DNA of 5,746 nt from Alphaproteobacteria bacterium (GCA_016742295.1 JACVCA010000092.1:1-5746), one strand, 5' to 3'; positions 1 through 5,724 are shown, numbered from the stretch's first letter. The notes: generated by a model not told the origin, from the letters alone. Numbers and translations: made by a program.

Positions 1-973
1 CGGCAGCTGTATATGTTTTTAAGAGTCAGGTTCTATTTTTAAAGCAGCAGGATGTGAAATTTTCTTTGTTGCCGTTTTGGAAGAAGCGCTGAATTTACGA
101 ACACTTTTTTCTGACGGCGAAATATATGCTTTTAATGGTCTTTTTCCAGGAACACAGTCTCTTTATTCTCAAAATCATATTACACCCGTTTTAAATGATC
201 TAGGTCAAATTGCTTTATGGCAAAATTGGGCAAAGTCCATCGGACGCCCTTTACCAGCCATTATTCAAATTGATACAGGAATGTGGCGCGTCGGTCTTCC
301 TCCTCAGGAGGTCAGGCAACTTGCCGCTGAACCAGAACGACTCGAGGGTTTAAAGATACAATATATCCTAAGCCATCTGGCTTGCAGCGAACAACAAGAT
401 CATCCAAAAAATAATCAACAACTTGAAAGTTTTCAACACGCACTTAGTCTTTTTCCGCAAACCCGTGGCAGTTTCGCAAATTCACATGGTATTTTTTTAG
501 GGCCACAATATCACTTTGATCTTGTAAGACCAGGACGGAGTCTTTATGGGCTAAGCTGTCGGGCCTCAGAAGCCCATGGTATGAAATCTGCCGTTCGTGT
601 TTATGCCCGTATTGTTCAAGTAAGTGAAGCAAATCAAGGTGAAACAATAGGTTATGATGCAACGTATCACGTAAAGGAACCCATGAAGCTTGCTACTCTT
701 TCTATTGGCTATGCTGATGGTTTTGCGCGTAGCTTGACAAATTGCGGCATAGTTTATATTGGCAATGCCCCCGCACCAGTTGTAGGAAGGGTTTCTATGG
801 ATTTAATTACTATTGATGTTAGCAAAGTCCCGGCTCACGACCTATATCCCGGCGGGTGGGCAGAAATTATTGGTGAACACATTTCAGCAGATGATCTTGC
901 AAATGCTGCAGGCACAAACTCTCGTGAGATTTTGGTCAATCTTGGCAAAAGATACCATCGCCTCTATACTTAA
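1..973 (+). pseudogene. alr: Alanine racemase, 5' end outside the window and out of frame near base 20
   Basis: PLP-dependent racemase that converts L-alanine to D-alanine in the cytoplasm for peptidoglycan. From base 41 to the stop at 971-973 the frame reads as a continuous alanine racemase. It has IDTGMWRVGL in the barrel, the phosphate-site ANSHGIFLG, FDLVRPGRSLYG, an Arg at 608-610 (VYARIV) matching the residue that contacts the PLP pyridine nitrogen, SIGYADGFAR with the catalytic Tyr at 710-712, GRVSMD, and a C-terminal LGKRYHRLY. Upstream, bases 41-76 still read KAAGCEIFFVAV, typical racemase, so a TTG at 77 is not a real start and has no ribosome site. The same frame hits TAA at 20-22. 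The Tyr that follows the PLP-lysine (A-A-V-Y, bases 3-14) is in another frame, and the gap to AGC is about 7 bases shorter than the family expects. The lysine itself is off the left edge. I infer a frameshift, hence a pseudogene or a sequencing error; family identity is near certain. Confidence 0.8.
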
Positions 974-1017
974 GCTACAAGGTGATAAACAAGCATCCTC
1001 TAACTTGAATTATATTT

Positions 1018-1049
1018 AGCTTTACGCAGCTTTTATGGCGCGTTAAGCT
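1018..1049. other. Imperfect hairpin between alr and mlaE
   Basis: AGCTTTACGC (1018-1027) and GCGTTAAGCT (1040-1049) pair in 9 of 10 positions around a 12-base loop. No T-tract follows on the + strand, so it is at best a weak or factor-assisted transcription end for alr. It could equally be a processing or regulatory element ahead of mlaE. The rest of the 118-base alr-mlaE gap shows no convincing promoter. Confidence 0.3.
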
Positions 1050-1091
1050 GTCCTCAAAATTAAGTTATTTAGAGAAGGGGTTAAAATTTAG

Positions 1092-1865
1092 GTGCTCACT
1101 CTTATTGCAAAAATTGGCCGACTTTTTTTAAATTTCTTAGCAACAACGGGCAAACTTGGCGTATTTACAGGCATGGCTATTATAGAAGGCCTAAGACCGC
1201 CTTATTATCCACGGCAAATTGCCCGTCAGCTTATTGATATTGGTTATTATTCTCTTCCTGTAGTCGGTATGACGGCTCTTTTTACAGGCATGGTTTTAGC
1301 TTTGCAAAGCTATACCGGATTTTCTCGATTTTCCGCTGAAAGCTCAATTCCAAATGTTGTAGTGTTATCAATTACCCGTGAATTAGGGCCCGTCCTTGCA
1401 GGCTTGATGGTGGCAGGACGGATGGGGGCTGCCATGGCTGCTGAGATTGGCACCATGCGGGTTACAGAACAAATTGATGCTTTAATGACCCTTTCCACCA
1501 ATCCTTTTAAATATCTGATCGCACCACGCATGATTGCGGGTCTTACGATGCTGCCTTTCCTGGTTTTAATTGCTGATATTATTGGGGTCTTTGGAGGCTA
1601 TCTTGTATCTACTTATAAACTTGGGTTTAACCCTATCAATTATTTACATCAAACGTGGGATTTTCTTGAAGTCATTGATGTCGTTTCAGGACTTGTGAAA
1701 GCTTCTGCTTTTGGTCTGTGTATTTCTACACTAGGTTGCTATCACGGGTATTATTCCCGGGGTGGTGCTCAAGGCGTCGGCACCGCAACCACTAATGCAG
1801 TTGTATCTGCTTCTATGCTTATCTTAATTTTAAATTATACCCTAACTGCAATTTTCTTTAGTTGA
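1092..1865 (+). CDS. mlaE: MlaE-family lipid ABC transporter permease
   Basis: Inner-membrane permease of the MCE/Mla phospholipid transport system, which moves phospholipids between inner and outer membranes and keeps the outer leaflet asymmetric. At 257 residues it has the family's usual length. The order fits MlaE (PF02405-type): an N-terminal amphipathic/hydrophobic stretch, then GMTALFTGMVLALQSY, then the signature block ITRELGPVLAGLMVAGRMGAAMAAEIGTM with EQIDAL, TNPFKYL and APRMIAG, followed by hydrophobic segments to the C-terminus. Start: GTG at 1092. An in-frame TAG at 1089-1091 rules out anything longer, and a purine-rich AGAAGGGG at 1073-1080 serves as ribosome site with somewhat long spacing. 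Its stop (1863-1865) overlaps the mlaF start, so permease and ATPase are co-transcribed and probably translationally coupled. A periplasmic MCE partner (MlaD) would be expected but is not in the window. Confidence 0.95.
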   Translation: MLTLIAKIGRLFLNFLATTGKLGVFTGMAIIEGLRPPYYPRQIARQLIDIGYYSLPVVGMTALFTGMVLALQSYTGFSRFSAESSIPNVVVLSITRELGPVLAGLMVAGRMGAAMAAEIGTMRVTEQIDALMTLSTNPFKYLIAPRMIAGLTMLPFLVLIADIIGVFGGYLVSTYKLGFNPINYLHQTWDFLEVIDVVSGLVKASAFGLCISTLGCYHGYYSRGGAQGVGTATTNAVVSASMLILILNYTLTAIFFS

Positions 1866-2647
1866 TGATGATGAACCCTCAGCAAATACCCTCAAAAATT
1901 TTGATTTCCAATTTAAAGAAAAGCTTTGGTAGCAAGCACGTTTTACGAGGGCTAAACCTTGAAGTTTCAAAAGGCGAGTCCGTGGTCATTATCGGTGGCT
2001 CAGGAACAGGTAAATCAGTACTACTGAAATGTATTTTAGGTTTGATTAAACCTGATTCTGGAAGCATTAAGATTGATGGACAAGAACTTAGGGGCAGCTC
2101 TCGGAAACTCATTGCTCAGGCTATGACAAAAATTAGTATGCTGTTTCAGAGTTCAGCGCTTTTTGATAGCCTTCCCGTATGGGAAAACGTGGCTTTTTTA
2201 CTTCTTCAACGCCGCCAATATAAACGTCAACAAGCCAAAGAAATGGCGATTCAACAATTGGCTGCAGTTGGGCTTAACGAACGCGTCGCAGATCTCTTCC
2301 CTTCGGAAATTTCTGGTGGTATGCAACGTCGGGTCGCCCTTGCACGCGCAGTCATTCATAAACCTGAAATTATTTTCTTTGATGAACCAACTGCAGGTCT
2401 TGATCCTATTTTCAGCAGCGTCATCAATAGTTTGATTGTAAAATGTGTCAAAGAATTAGGAGCGACTGCAATTACCATCACCCATGATATGGTTAGTGCC
2501 CGTCATGTCGGCGACAGGATTGCAATGCTTCACGAAGGCAAAATCATCTGGGATGGGCCTGCTAAAGGCATTGAGCATTCAAAAAATCCCTATGTAGATC
2601 AATTTATCAATGGTCAATCAGATGGTCCTATCAAGATAGAAGTTTAA
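1865..2647 (+). CDS. mlaF: MlaF-family lipid ABC transporter ATP-binding protein
   Basis: Cytoplasmic ATPase that powers the MlaE permease. Visible motifs, numbered from ATG 1865: Walker A GGSGTGKS at about 44-51, the Q-loop in MLFQSSALFDS near 95 (this LFQ-ALFDS-VWENV stretch is typical of MlaF), the ABC signature SGGMQ at about 150-154, Walker B IIFFDEP ending near 175, D-loop AGLD, and the switch His in ITHDM near 207. All catalytic residues are present and the length (260) is normal. Start choice: stop and start share a base as TGATG at 1863-1867. In-frame alternatives are TTG 1862 and ATG 1868 and 1871, and no clear Shine-Dalgarno site separates them, which fits coupling to mlaE translation. 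After the stop the next gene has its own ribosome site 80 bases on, and I see no GC-rich terminator in that gap. Confidence 0.95.
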   Translation: MMMNPQQIPSKILISNLKKSFGSKHVLRGLNLEVSKGESVVIIGGSGTGKSVLLKCILGLIKPDSGSIKIDGQELRGSSRKLIAQAMTKISMLFQSSALFDSLPVWENVAFLLLQRRQYKRQQAKEMAIQQLAAVGLNERVADLFPSEISGGMQRRVALARAVIHKPEIIFFDEPTAGLDPIFSSVINSLIVKCVKELGATAITITHDMVSARHVGDRIAMLHEGKIIWDGPAKGIEHSKNPYVDQFINGQSDGPIKIEV

Positions 2648-2686
2648 TTAAATTTATACTTTTTTAAAATTTTTCCTTTAAAATTG

Positions 2687-2706
2687 TTTTAAGTAACATC
2701 TTAAAA
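2687..2706. repeat. 7-bp perfect inverted repeat upstream of the 2728 gene
   Basis: TTTTAAG and CTTAAAA flank a 6-base loop, TAACAT. The stem is all A/T apart from one G-C pair, so it would be a poor terminator for mlaF. It lies just upstream of the Shine-Dalgarno site of the next gene and overlaps a possible -10 (TAAAAT, 2702-2707), so an operator is as likely as a hairpin. In DNA this AT-rich it may be chance. Confidence 0.2.
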
Positions 2707-2715
2707 TAAACTTTG

Positions 2716-2721
2716 AAGGAG
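2716..2721 (+). promoter_or_regulatory. Ribosome binding site that fixes the start at 2728
   Basis: AAGGAG lies 6 bases before ATG 2728-2730. A longer reading from TTG 2713 would place this site inside the coding region and put KEYE in front of the lysine-rich signal peptide, so 2728 is the better start. Confidence 0.8.
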
Positions 2722-2727
2722 TATGAA

Positions 2728-3207
2728 ATGAAAAAATTTTTTAAGACAATAGCTCTTGGATTGCATTTAGCATTTTTTCTTGAATATGCTTATGCGAGTC
2801 AAGCGAATAAAGAAGTTAGTAGAACAAATGAAGAATGGCCTGAGTTTGATAAACAACAACTTAAAGAACTTGCACAAGGACGGGCTGCTTACGAAAAAAA
2901 TCCTGTAACCAATAAAGATGAAAGCTTTGTTGTAGATAAAGCCTCCCAAGCCACACAAGCCTTTAAAGATTTCAAGGCAGATATGGAGAATGTAGAGGCT
3001 GGTGACTTAAAACCTAATTTCGATAACAAAAACAACACAGCTACTTTTTACGATTCAAAGTACGGTAAAATTAAAATCCTTGTTCAGCCCGCTAATCCAA
3101 GCTCTGATCCCAATAATCGGACTGAGGACGCTAGCACGTATGGGACAAGTTTAAAAAACAATGATCCTAATGATGTCACCCGCGTTGATGGTAAAGGAGC
3201 AGCATAA
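2728..3207 (+). CDS. Small exported protein of unknown function
   Basis: I do not recognise the family. The 159-residue product begins with a classical Sec signal peptide: MKKFFK as charged n-region, a hydrophobic core TIALGLHLAFFL, then AYA before Ser24 as a signal peptidase I site. There is no lipobox cysteine. The mature part, about 135 residues, is strongly hydrophilic, rich in Asn, Asp, Lys, Glu and Ala. It has no cysteine and no later membrane segment, and its Asn/Asp/Pro-rich C-terminal third (PANPSSDPNNRTEDAS and on) looks disordered. A short region around TATFYDSKYGKIKILVQPA could form beta strands. This suggests a soluble periplasmic or secreted protein. It follows mlaF by 80 bases, but nothing in the sequence ties it to lipid transport; its own ribosome site and AT-rich leader suggest separate expression. 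In an intracellular bacterium a secreted host-facing protein is possible, but that is speculation. Confidence 0.75.
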   Translation: MKKFFKTIALGLHLAFFLEYAYASQANKEVSRTNEEWPEFDKQQLKELAQGRAAYEKNPVTNKDESFVVDKASQATQAFKDFKADMENVEAGDLKPNFDNKNNTATFYDSKYGKIKILVQPANPSSDPNNRTEDASTYGTSLKNNDPNDVTRVDGKGAA

Positions 3208-3274
3208 TTGTCATAATTAAAATCGAGTTCACTTATGCAGATATTTTACTTTTCGAGAATAAAGTTCTGAGATA

Positions 3275-3306
3275 TAACTTAAGTTAAATGGGCTTCCTAA
3301 CTTAAG
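3275..3306. promoter_or_regulatory. Palindrome and inverted repeat over the sodB leader and ribosome site
   Basis: TAACTTAAGTTA at 3275-3286 is a perfect 12-bp palindrome. Its left half, TAACTTAAG, recurs at 3298-3306, giving both a direct repeat 23 bases apart and a 9-bp inverted repeat (CTTAAGTTA 3278-3286 with TAACTTAAG 3298-3306, loop 11). The right arm covers the start of the sodB Shine-Dalgarno region (AAGGA 3304-3308). As DNA it could be an operator with two sites. As RNA it could partly hide the ribosome site. A TATAAC at 3273-3278 might be a -10 overlapping the palindrome, but the matching -35 is poor. Confidence 0.4.
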
Positions 3307-3314
3307 GAAAAGTA

Positions 3315-3923
3315 ATGTCTTTTAAATTACCAGAACTCCCTTATGACTTGAGTGCCTTAGAGCCTCATATTTCTGCAAGAACGCTTGAATTTCATTACGG
3401 CAAGCACCATCAAGGCTATGTCACAAAGTTAAATGAATTGGTGCAAGGACAGGATTTAGAAAACTTCTCATTGGAAGAGATCATAAAAAGAACTGCAGGC
3501 GATAATTCAAAAATTGCTATCTTTAATAATGCAGCACAAGTATGGAACCATACATTTTATTGGCACTGTATGACTCCCCAAGGAAGTGGCCTCCCCTCGC
3601 CGGCTATTAAAGCAAAAATTGATGATAGCTTTGGCAACCTTGAACAGTTCAAGAAAGAGTTTAAAGAAGCTGCAATGACTCAATTCGGCAGCGGTTGGGC
3701 GTGGCTTATTGCTGACCAAGGTAAACTTAAAATTATTAAAACTGGCAATGCGGATTTACCCTTAGCCCACGGACAACATGCCCTGTTGACCTGTGATGTG
3801 TGGGAGCATGCTTATTACCTTGACTACCAAAACCGCAGGATGGATTATGTTGATATCTTCATGAATCAACTTATCAATTGGGACTTTGTGGAACAGAATT
3901 ATACACATGCAACAAAGGCCTAA
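3315..3923 (+). CDS. sodB: Superoxide dismutase, iron type
   Basis: Converts superoxide to hydrogen peroxide and oxygen. The 202-residue length is standard for Fe/Mn-SOD. The four metal ligands are visible: His27 (LEFHYGKHH), His79 (QVWNHTFYW), and Asp161 and His165 (DVWEHAYY). The second-sphere Gln75 in NNAAQVWNH, instead of the Gly-Gly-His of Mn enzymes, together with FYWHCM and FGSGWAWL, points to the iron form. Tyr35 in HHQGYV is the active-site gateway tyrosine. There is no signal peptide, so the enzyme is cytoplasmic. The start ATG 3315 is preceded by AAGGAAAAG (3304-3312). The leader carries the palindrome/inverted repeat listed separately, a plausible control element. The gene stands alone, 107 bases after an exported protein, with no protein gene for about 680 bases downstream. 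Metal choice (Fe or cambialistic) cannot be proven from sequence alone. Confidence 0.97.
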   Translation: MSFKLPELPYDLSALEPHISARTLEFHYGKHHQGYVTKLNELVQGQDLENFSLEEIIKRTAGDNSKIAIFNNAAQVWNHTFYWHCMTPQGSGLPSPAIKAKIDDSFGNLEQFKKEFKEAAMTQFGSGWAWLIADQGKLKIIKTGNADLPLAHGQHALLTCDVWEHAYYLDYQNRRMDYVDIFMNQLINWDFVEQNYTHATKA

Positions 3924-3996
3924 CCCTAAAAACTACCTTCCATCCATTATATGAAATAAAATGAAATGAGAGAATATCTAAAACTATAATTATTCC

Positions 3997-4030
3997 AGCA
4001 CCCTGTCTGGGTGTACCAAGTGGTTGTGCT
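3997..4030. repeat. Nested inverted repeats downstream of sodB
   Basis: CACCC (3999-4003) and GGGTG (4009-4013) form a 5-bp stem with loop TGTCT. ACC and GGT (4015-4017, 4022-4024) form a second small stem, and AGCAC (3997-4001) with GTGCT (4026-4030) can close an outer stem. No T-tract follows on either strand, so it is not a standard terminator for sodB. It may be part of the structured block that starts just to the right. Confidence 0.35.
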
Positions 4031-4039
4031 AGACTTAAG

Positions 4040-4420
4040 GTAAATCCAATTTAGATTTCTCAGCCGAGTGATTATGATTATCCTTGCGTCCCCTTAAAGC
4101 AAGACCAATTTTGACCACGAGGGAGCGAGACCCCTCACTCTTTCCAACTTCCTATGCTATGGATTCAGCCCCTTGCCATAGTTGTAGTTTACGAGACTCA
4201 ACGCACCTTCAGTTATCTTCAGCATATCAACTCCCTACGCTTATCTGGCTTGTGTGGCTGCCAGAAAGGTGTAGTCTCTCCACATTCACCCCGCATCTTT
4301 CGATGCTTAGCTGCTTGCCCGACCCCCTCTTGATTCAGGGTCGTAGGGGCATTTATTGGTATAAATAGTTACCTCCTTTCCTTAAGTGATGACAACTCTG
4401 TTAAGCGACTTCGTGTCGCA
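4040..4420 (-). ncRNA. Structured RNA block, possibly a group II intron 5' fragment
   Basis: This stretch is clearly richer in GC than the DNA on either side and folds into a chain of non-overlapping stems: 4083-4087 with 4099-4103; 4119-4123 with 4132-4136; 4157-4162 with 4176-4181; 4244-4249 with 4260-4265; 4268-4271 with 4287-4290; 4293-4297 with 4302-4306; a two-part stem 4317-4325 with 4338-4350; and 4405-4409 with 4415-4419. The 4293-4306 hairpin has loop GAAA (a GNRA tetraloop) only on the - strand, which favours that strand. Read that way the block begins TTGCGAC, close to the GUGYG that opens group II introns, and includes GGTGAATGTGGAGAGACTACACC-like pairing. No domain V hairpin or intron reverse transcriptase is present, so it would be a truncated remnant. 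A 94-codon + strand frame (4084-4368) crosses these stems and looks accidental. The family guess is memory-based and weak; the structure is directly visible. Confidence 0.4.
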
Positions 4421-4428
4421 AGGGCCCC

Positions 4429-4470
4429 TCTACATAAAGATACCGTCTTTATGTAGATGGAATTTTTTTT
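4429..4470 (+). terminator. Strong intrinsic terminator
   Basis: TCTACATAAAGA (4429-4440) and TCTTTATGTAGA (4446-4457) pair perfectly over 12 bp around the loop TACCG, followed by TGGAA and eight T residues at 4463-4470. The T-tract sets the direction as +. The nearest + strand gene upstream is sodB, whose stop lies about 500 bases away, so this ends either a very long sodB 3' region or a separate + strand transcript. On the - strand the same hairpin sits just before the start of the structured block. Confidence 0.8.
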
Positions 4471-4507
4471 ATGCTCCTATCAACTTAATATTTTTTTAAT
4501 GAATTAT

Positions 4508-4530
4508 TATTACAATTAAGAAATGTAATA
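4508..4530. promoter_or_regulatory. 7-bp inverted repeat upstream of the 4603 promoter
   Basis: TATTACA (4508-4514) and TGTAATA (4524-4530) are perfect inverted arms separated by 9 bases, centred about 40 bases before the -35. The spacing would suit a dimeric regulator. AT-rich sequence makes chance occurrence likely, so this is a weak call. Confidence 0.2.
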
Positions 4531-4554
4531 TTCCTATGAGTAAAAATTCAACTT

Positions 4555-4581
4555 TTAACAAAAACTAAATTTATTTATAAT
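4555..4581 (+). promoter_or_regulatory. Sigma-70-type promoter for the 4603 gene
   Basis: The -10 is a perfect TATAAT at 4576-4581. The best -35 is TTAACA at 4555-4560 (five of six), with a short 15-base spacer; TTTTAA at 4553-4558 gives 17. Transcription would start near 4588, leaving only about 15 bases of leader before ATG 4603. Confidence 0.5.
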
Positions 4582-4602
4582 TCTAAAAAAAAGAGCATAA
4601 CT

Positions 4603-5112
4603 ATGTTAAACCAACTCTCATCAAATTTATATAGGCGTTATTTACCTAGCATATTAGGAACTTTTCTGTTTAGCTTCCTTACATGTATGCTACATTCTAA
4701 AGCTCAAGCATCACCAGTAACACTCCAACAAATAGGACAAATGCAACAAGCTAATGCACCAATCGAAGCTCAGCGGTTATGCTTTGCTCTCATGGAAGCA
4801 GGACATCAGAGGCATGCTAATGTTGCTCTCAATTCATATAATAACTTTGTACCTCTAGGGCAACAAATCAATTTGCAACAAATGCGACGTCTCCGTGTCA
4901 TCCTAAGACAACTAGGTCTTAATGACGTTACTTTCCCCCACTTATACAATGGAATAATGAATGGTTTAAACTATAATCAAATATACCCGCACGGAAATAA
5001 CATTGTCACCCTAGCTCGATTTAACGATCTTGTGAATGTAATAGATTTTCTTGTTGGTGGTCCAGGAAACCGTATTGTTATGATGCAAAGTTGCCAGCAT
5101 TATTACCGATAG
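4603..5112 (+). CDS. Small exported protein of unknown function with two cysteines
   Basis: Not a family I recognise. The product is 169 residues. The N-terminus MLNQLSSNLYRRYLPS is followed by a hydrophobic run ILGTFLFSFLTCML and then AQA before Ser37, a good signal peptidase I site. The mature part of about 133 residues has two cysteines (60 and 164, near its two ends) that could form a disulfide in the periplasm. It is rich in Gln and Asn, and several segments look helical and amphipathic, such as NLQQMRRLRVILRQLGL and TLARFNDLVNVIDFL. There is no second membrane span. ATG 4603 is preceded by AAAAGAG (4589-4595), a weak ribosome site, and by the promoter at 4555-4581, with a strong terminator further upstream, so it is a single-gene unit. 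The GC-poor flanks and unique-looking sequence suggest a lineage-restricted gene. A host-directed role is possible but unsupported. Confidence 0.7.
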   Translation: MLNQLSSNLYRRYLPSILGTFLFSFLTCMLHSKAQASPVTLQQIGQMQQANAPIEAQRLCFALMEAGHQRHANVALNSYNNFVPLGQQINLQQMRRLRVILRQLGLNDVTFPHLYNGIMNGLNYNQIYPHGNNIVTLARFNDLVNVIDFLVGGPGNRIVMMQSCQHYYR

Positions 5113-5162
5113 GATTTAAGATTTTTGTCGAATCTGTTAAAATTTTGCTCATGTAATTAAGT

Positions 5163-5190
5163 ACACGATTAGCAGCAATGCTGATCGTGT
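5163..5190 (+). repeat. 12-bp hairpin with GCAA tetraloop
   Basis: ACACGATTAGCA (5163-5174) pairs with TGCTGATCGTGT (5179-5190) over 12 positions, 11 Watson-Crick and one T-G wobble, around the loop GCAA, a GNRA tetraloop on the + strand. It lies 50 bases after the stop of the exported-protein gene but lacks a T-tract, so it is not a standard intrinsic terminator. It could stabilise that mRNA's 3' end or be part of a repeat family. Confidence 0.6.
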
Positions 5191-5508
5191 CCTTGACTAT
5201 AAGGTATCCTGTGGAAGAACCCCTAAAAGTGTTCGTTTGACCGTTATATTGATGTTGAACTCAGAGAAAGGCCTAAGTCAGCAAAGCATAAGATAATATC
5301 TGTATAAAATACCCCTCTGCTCCAATATCATATGACTTAAACCATATTTTCTAAGTTTGTTATAAATTCTAAAAACTAGAAAAACTTGCTCTAAGGCCCG
5401 CAGTTTGCTGGGCCAAGATGCAGAGTACTGGGTAGTTTGGCGGTTTCCGTTATGGAGCCTCTAGGATGACCTAGCTCGCATTTATAATGATAAAAACTGT
5501 AGACGTAA

Positions 5509-5526
5509 GAAAGAAGAAATTCTTTC
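5509..5526 (+). repeat. 7-bp hairpin with GAAA loop
   Basis: GAAAGAA (5509-5515) and TTCTTTC (5520-5526) pair perfectly around GAAA and are followed by CTTTATG. The stem is weak and the trailing T stretch short, so terminator function is doubtful. Confidence 0.3.
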
Positions 5527-5577
5527 CTTTATGCCAACAAAATAGAAATAAAGTACGAACAGAGCCCCTATCCTTAC

Positions 5578-5606
5578 ATCTCTCTCATCTTAAATTAGAG
5601 ATTTTT
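5578..5606 (+). terminator. Weak possible terminator
   Basis: ATCTCT (5578-5583) and AGAGAT (5597-5602) form a 6-bp stem with a 13-base loop, followed directly by TTTT (5603-5606). The stem is short and the loop long, and no gene lies immediately upstream, so this is only a candidate. Confidence 0.2.
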
Positions 5607-5705
5607 CAATACACTGTTCTCTCCCTATTATGATCATCTCGGGACTGTCAACTCATTGAAAGCAGTTATAGCATAAAGGCACATTGTTAGGACTTACCTT
5701 TATTA

Positions 5706-5724
5706 TCCAATGAGAATTATTATC
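5706..5724. promoter_or_regulatory. Fur-box-like sequence
   Basis: AATGAGAATTATTATC at 5709-5724 agrees with 14 of the last 16 positions of the classical 19-base Fur box; the first three positions do not match. It sits about 20 bases from the right edge in AT-rich DNA, where an iron- or manganese-dependent regulator could control a gene just outside the window. Chance matches are common at this base composition. Confidence 0.3.

Noticed and set aside
77..79. TTG as the true alr start
   Set aside because: Racemase homology continues upstream in the same frame to base 41 and there is no ribosome binding site before 77.
813..1019. 68-codon frame overlapping the end of alr
   Set aside because: It lies inside the alr coding region in another frame for most of its length and has no family features.
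2163..2435. 90-codon frame inside mlaF
   Set aside because: It is a shadow of the mlaF ATPase, which carries all the conserved motifs in its own frame.
3999..4018. Group II intron 5' end on the - strand (GTACACCCAGACAGGGTG)
   Set aside because: The match to a GUGCGCCCAGAUAGGGUG-type start is short, is itself a simple inverted repeat, and the bases that follow on the - strand do not continue as an intron.
4084..4368. 94-codon + strand frame after sodB
   Set aside because: It runs across many perfect stems, has no ribosome site, an odd Ser/Leu/Pro-rich composition and no recognisable family. It is best explained as a chance frame opposite a structured RNA.
4040..4420. Ribosomal RNA fragment on the - strand
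   Set aside because: Short stretches such as GATAAGCGT and CTGAATCCATAG recall the 5' part of 23S rRNA, but the sequence between and around them does not follow rRNA.
5393..5532. 47-codon - strand frame
   Set aside because: It has no usable start or ribosome site and is not recognised; it probably arises from the inverted repeats in this segment.
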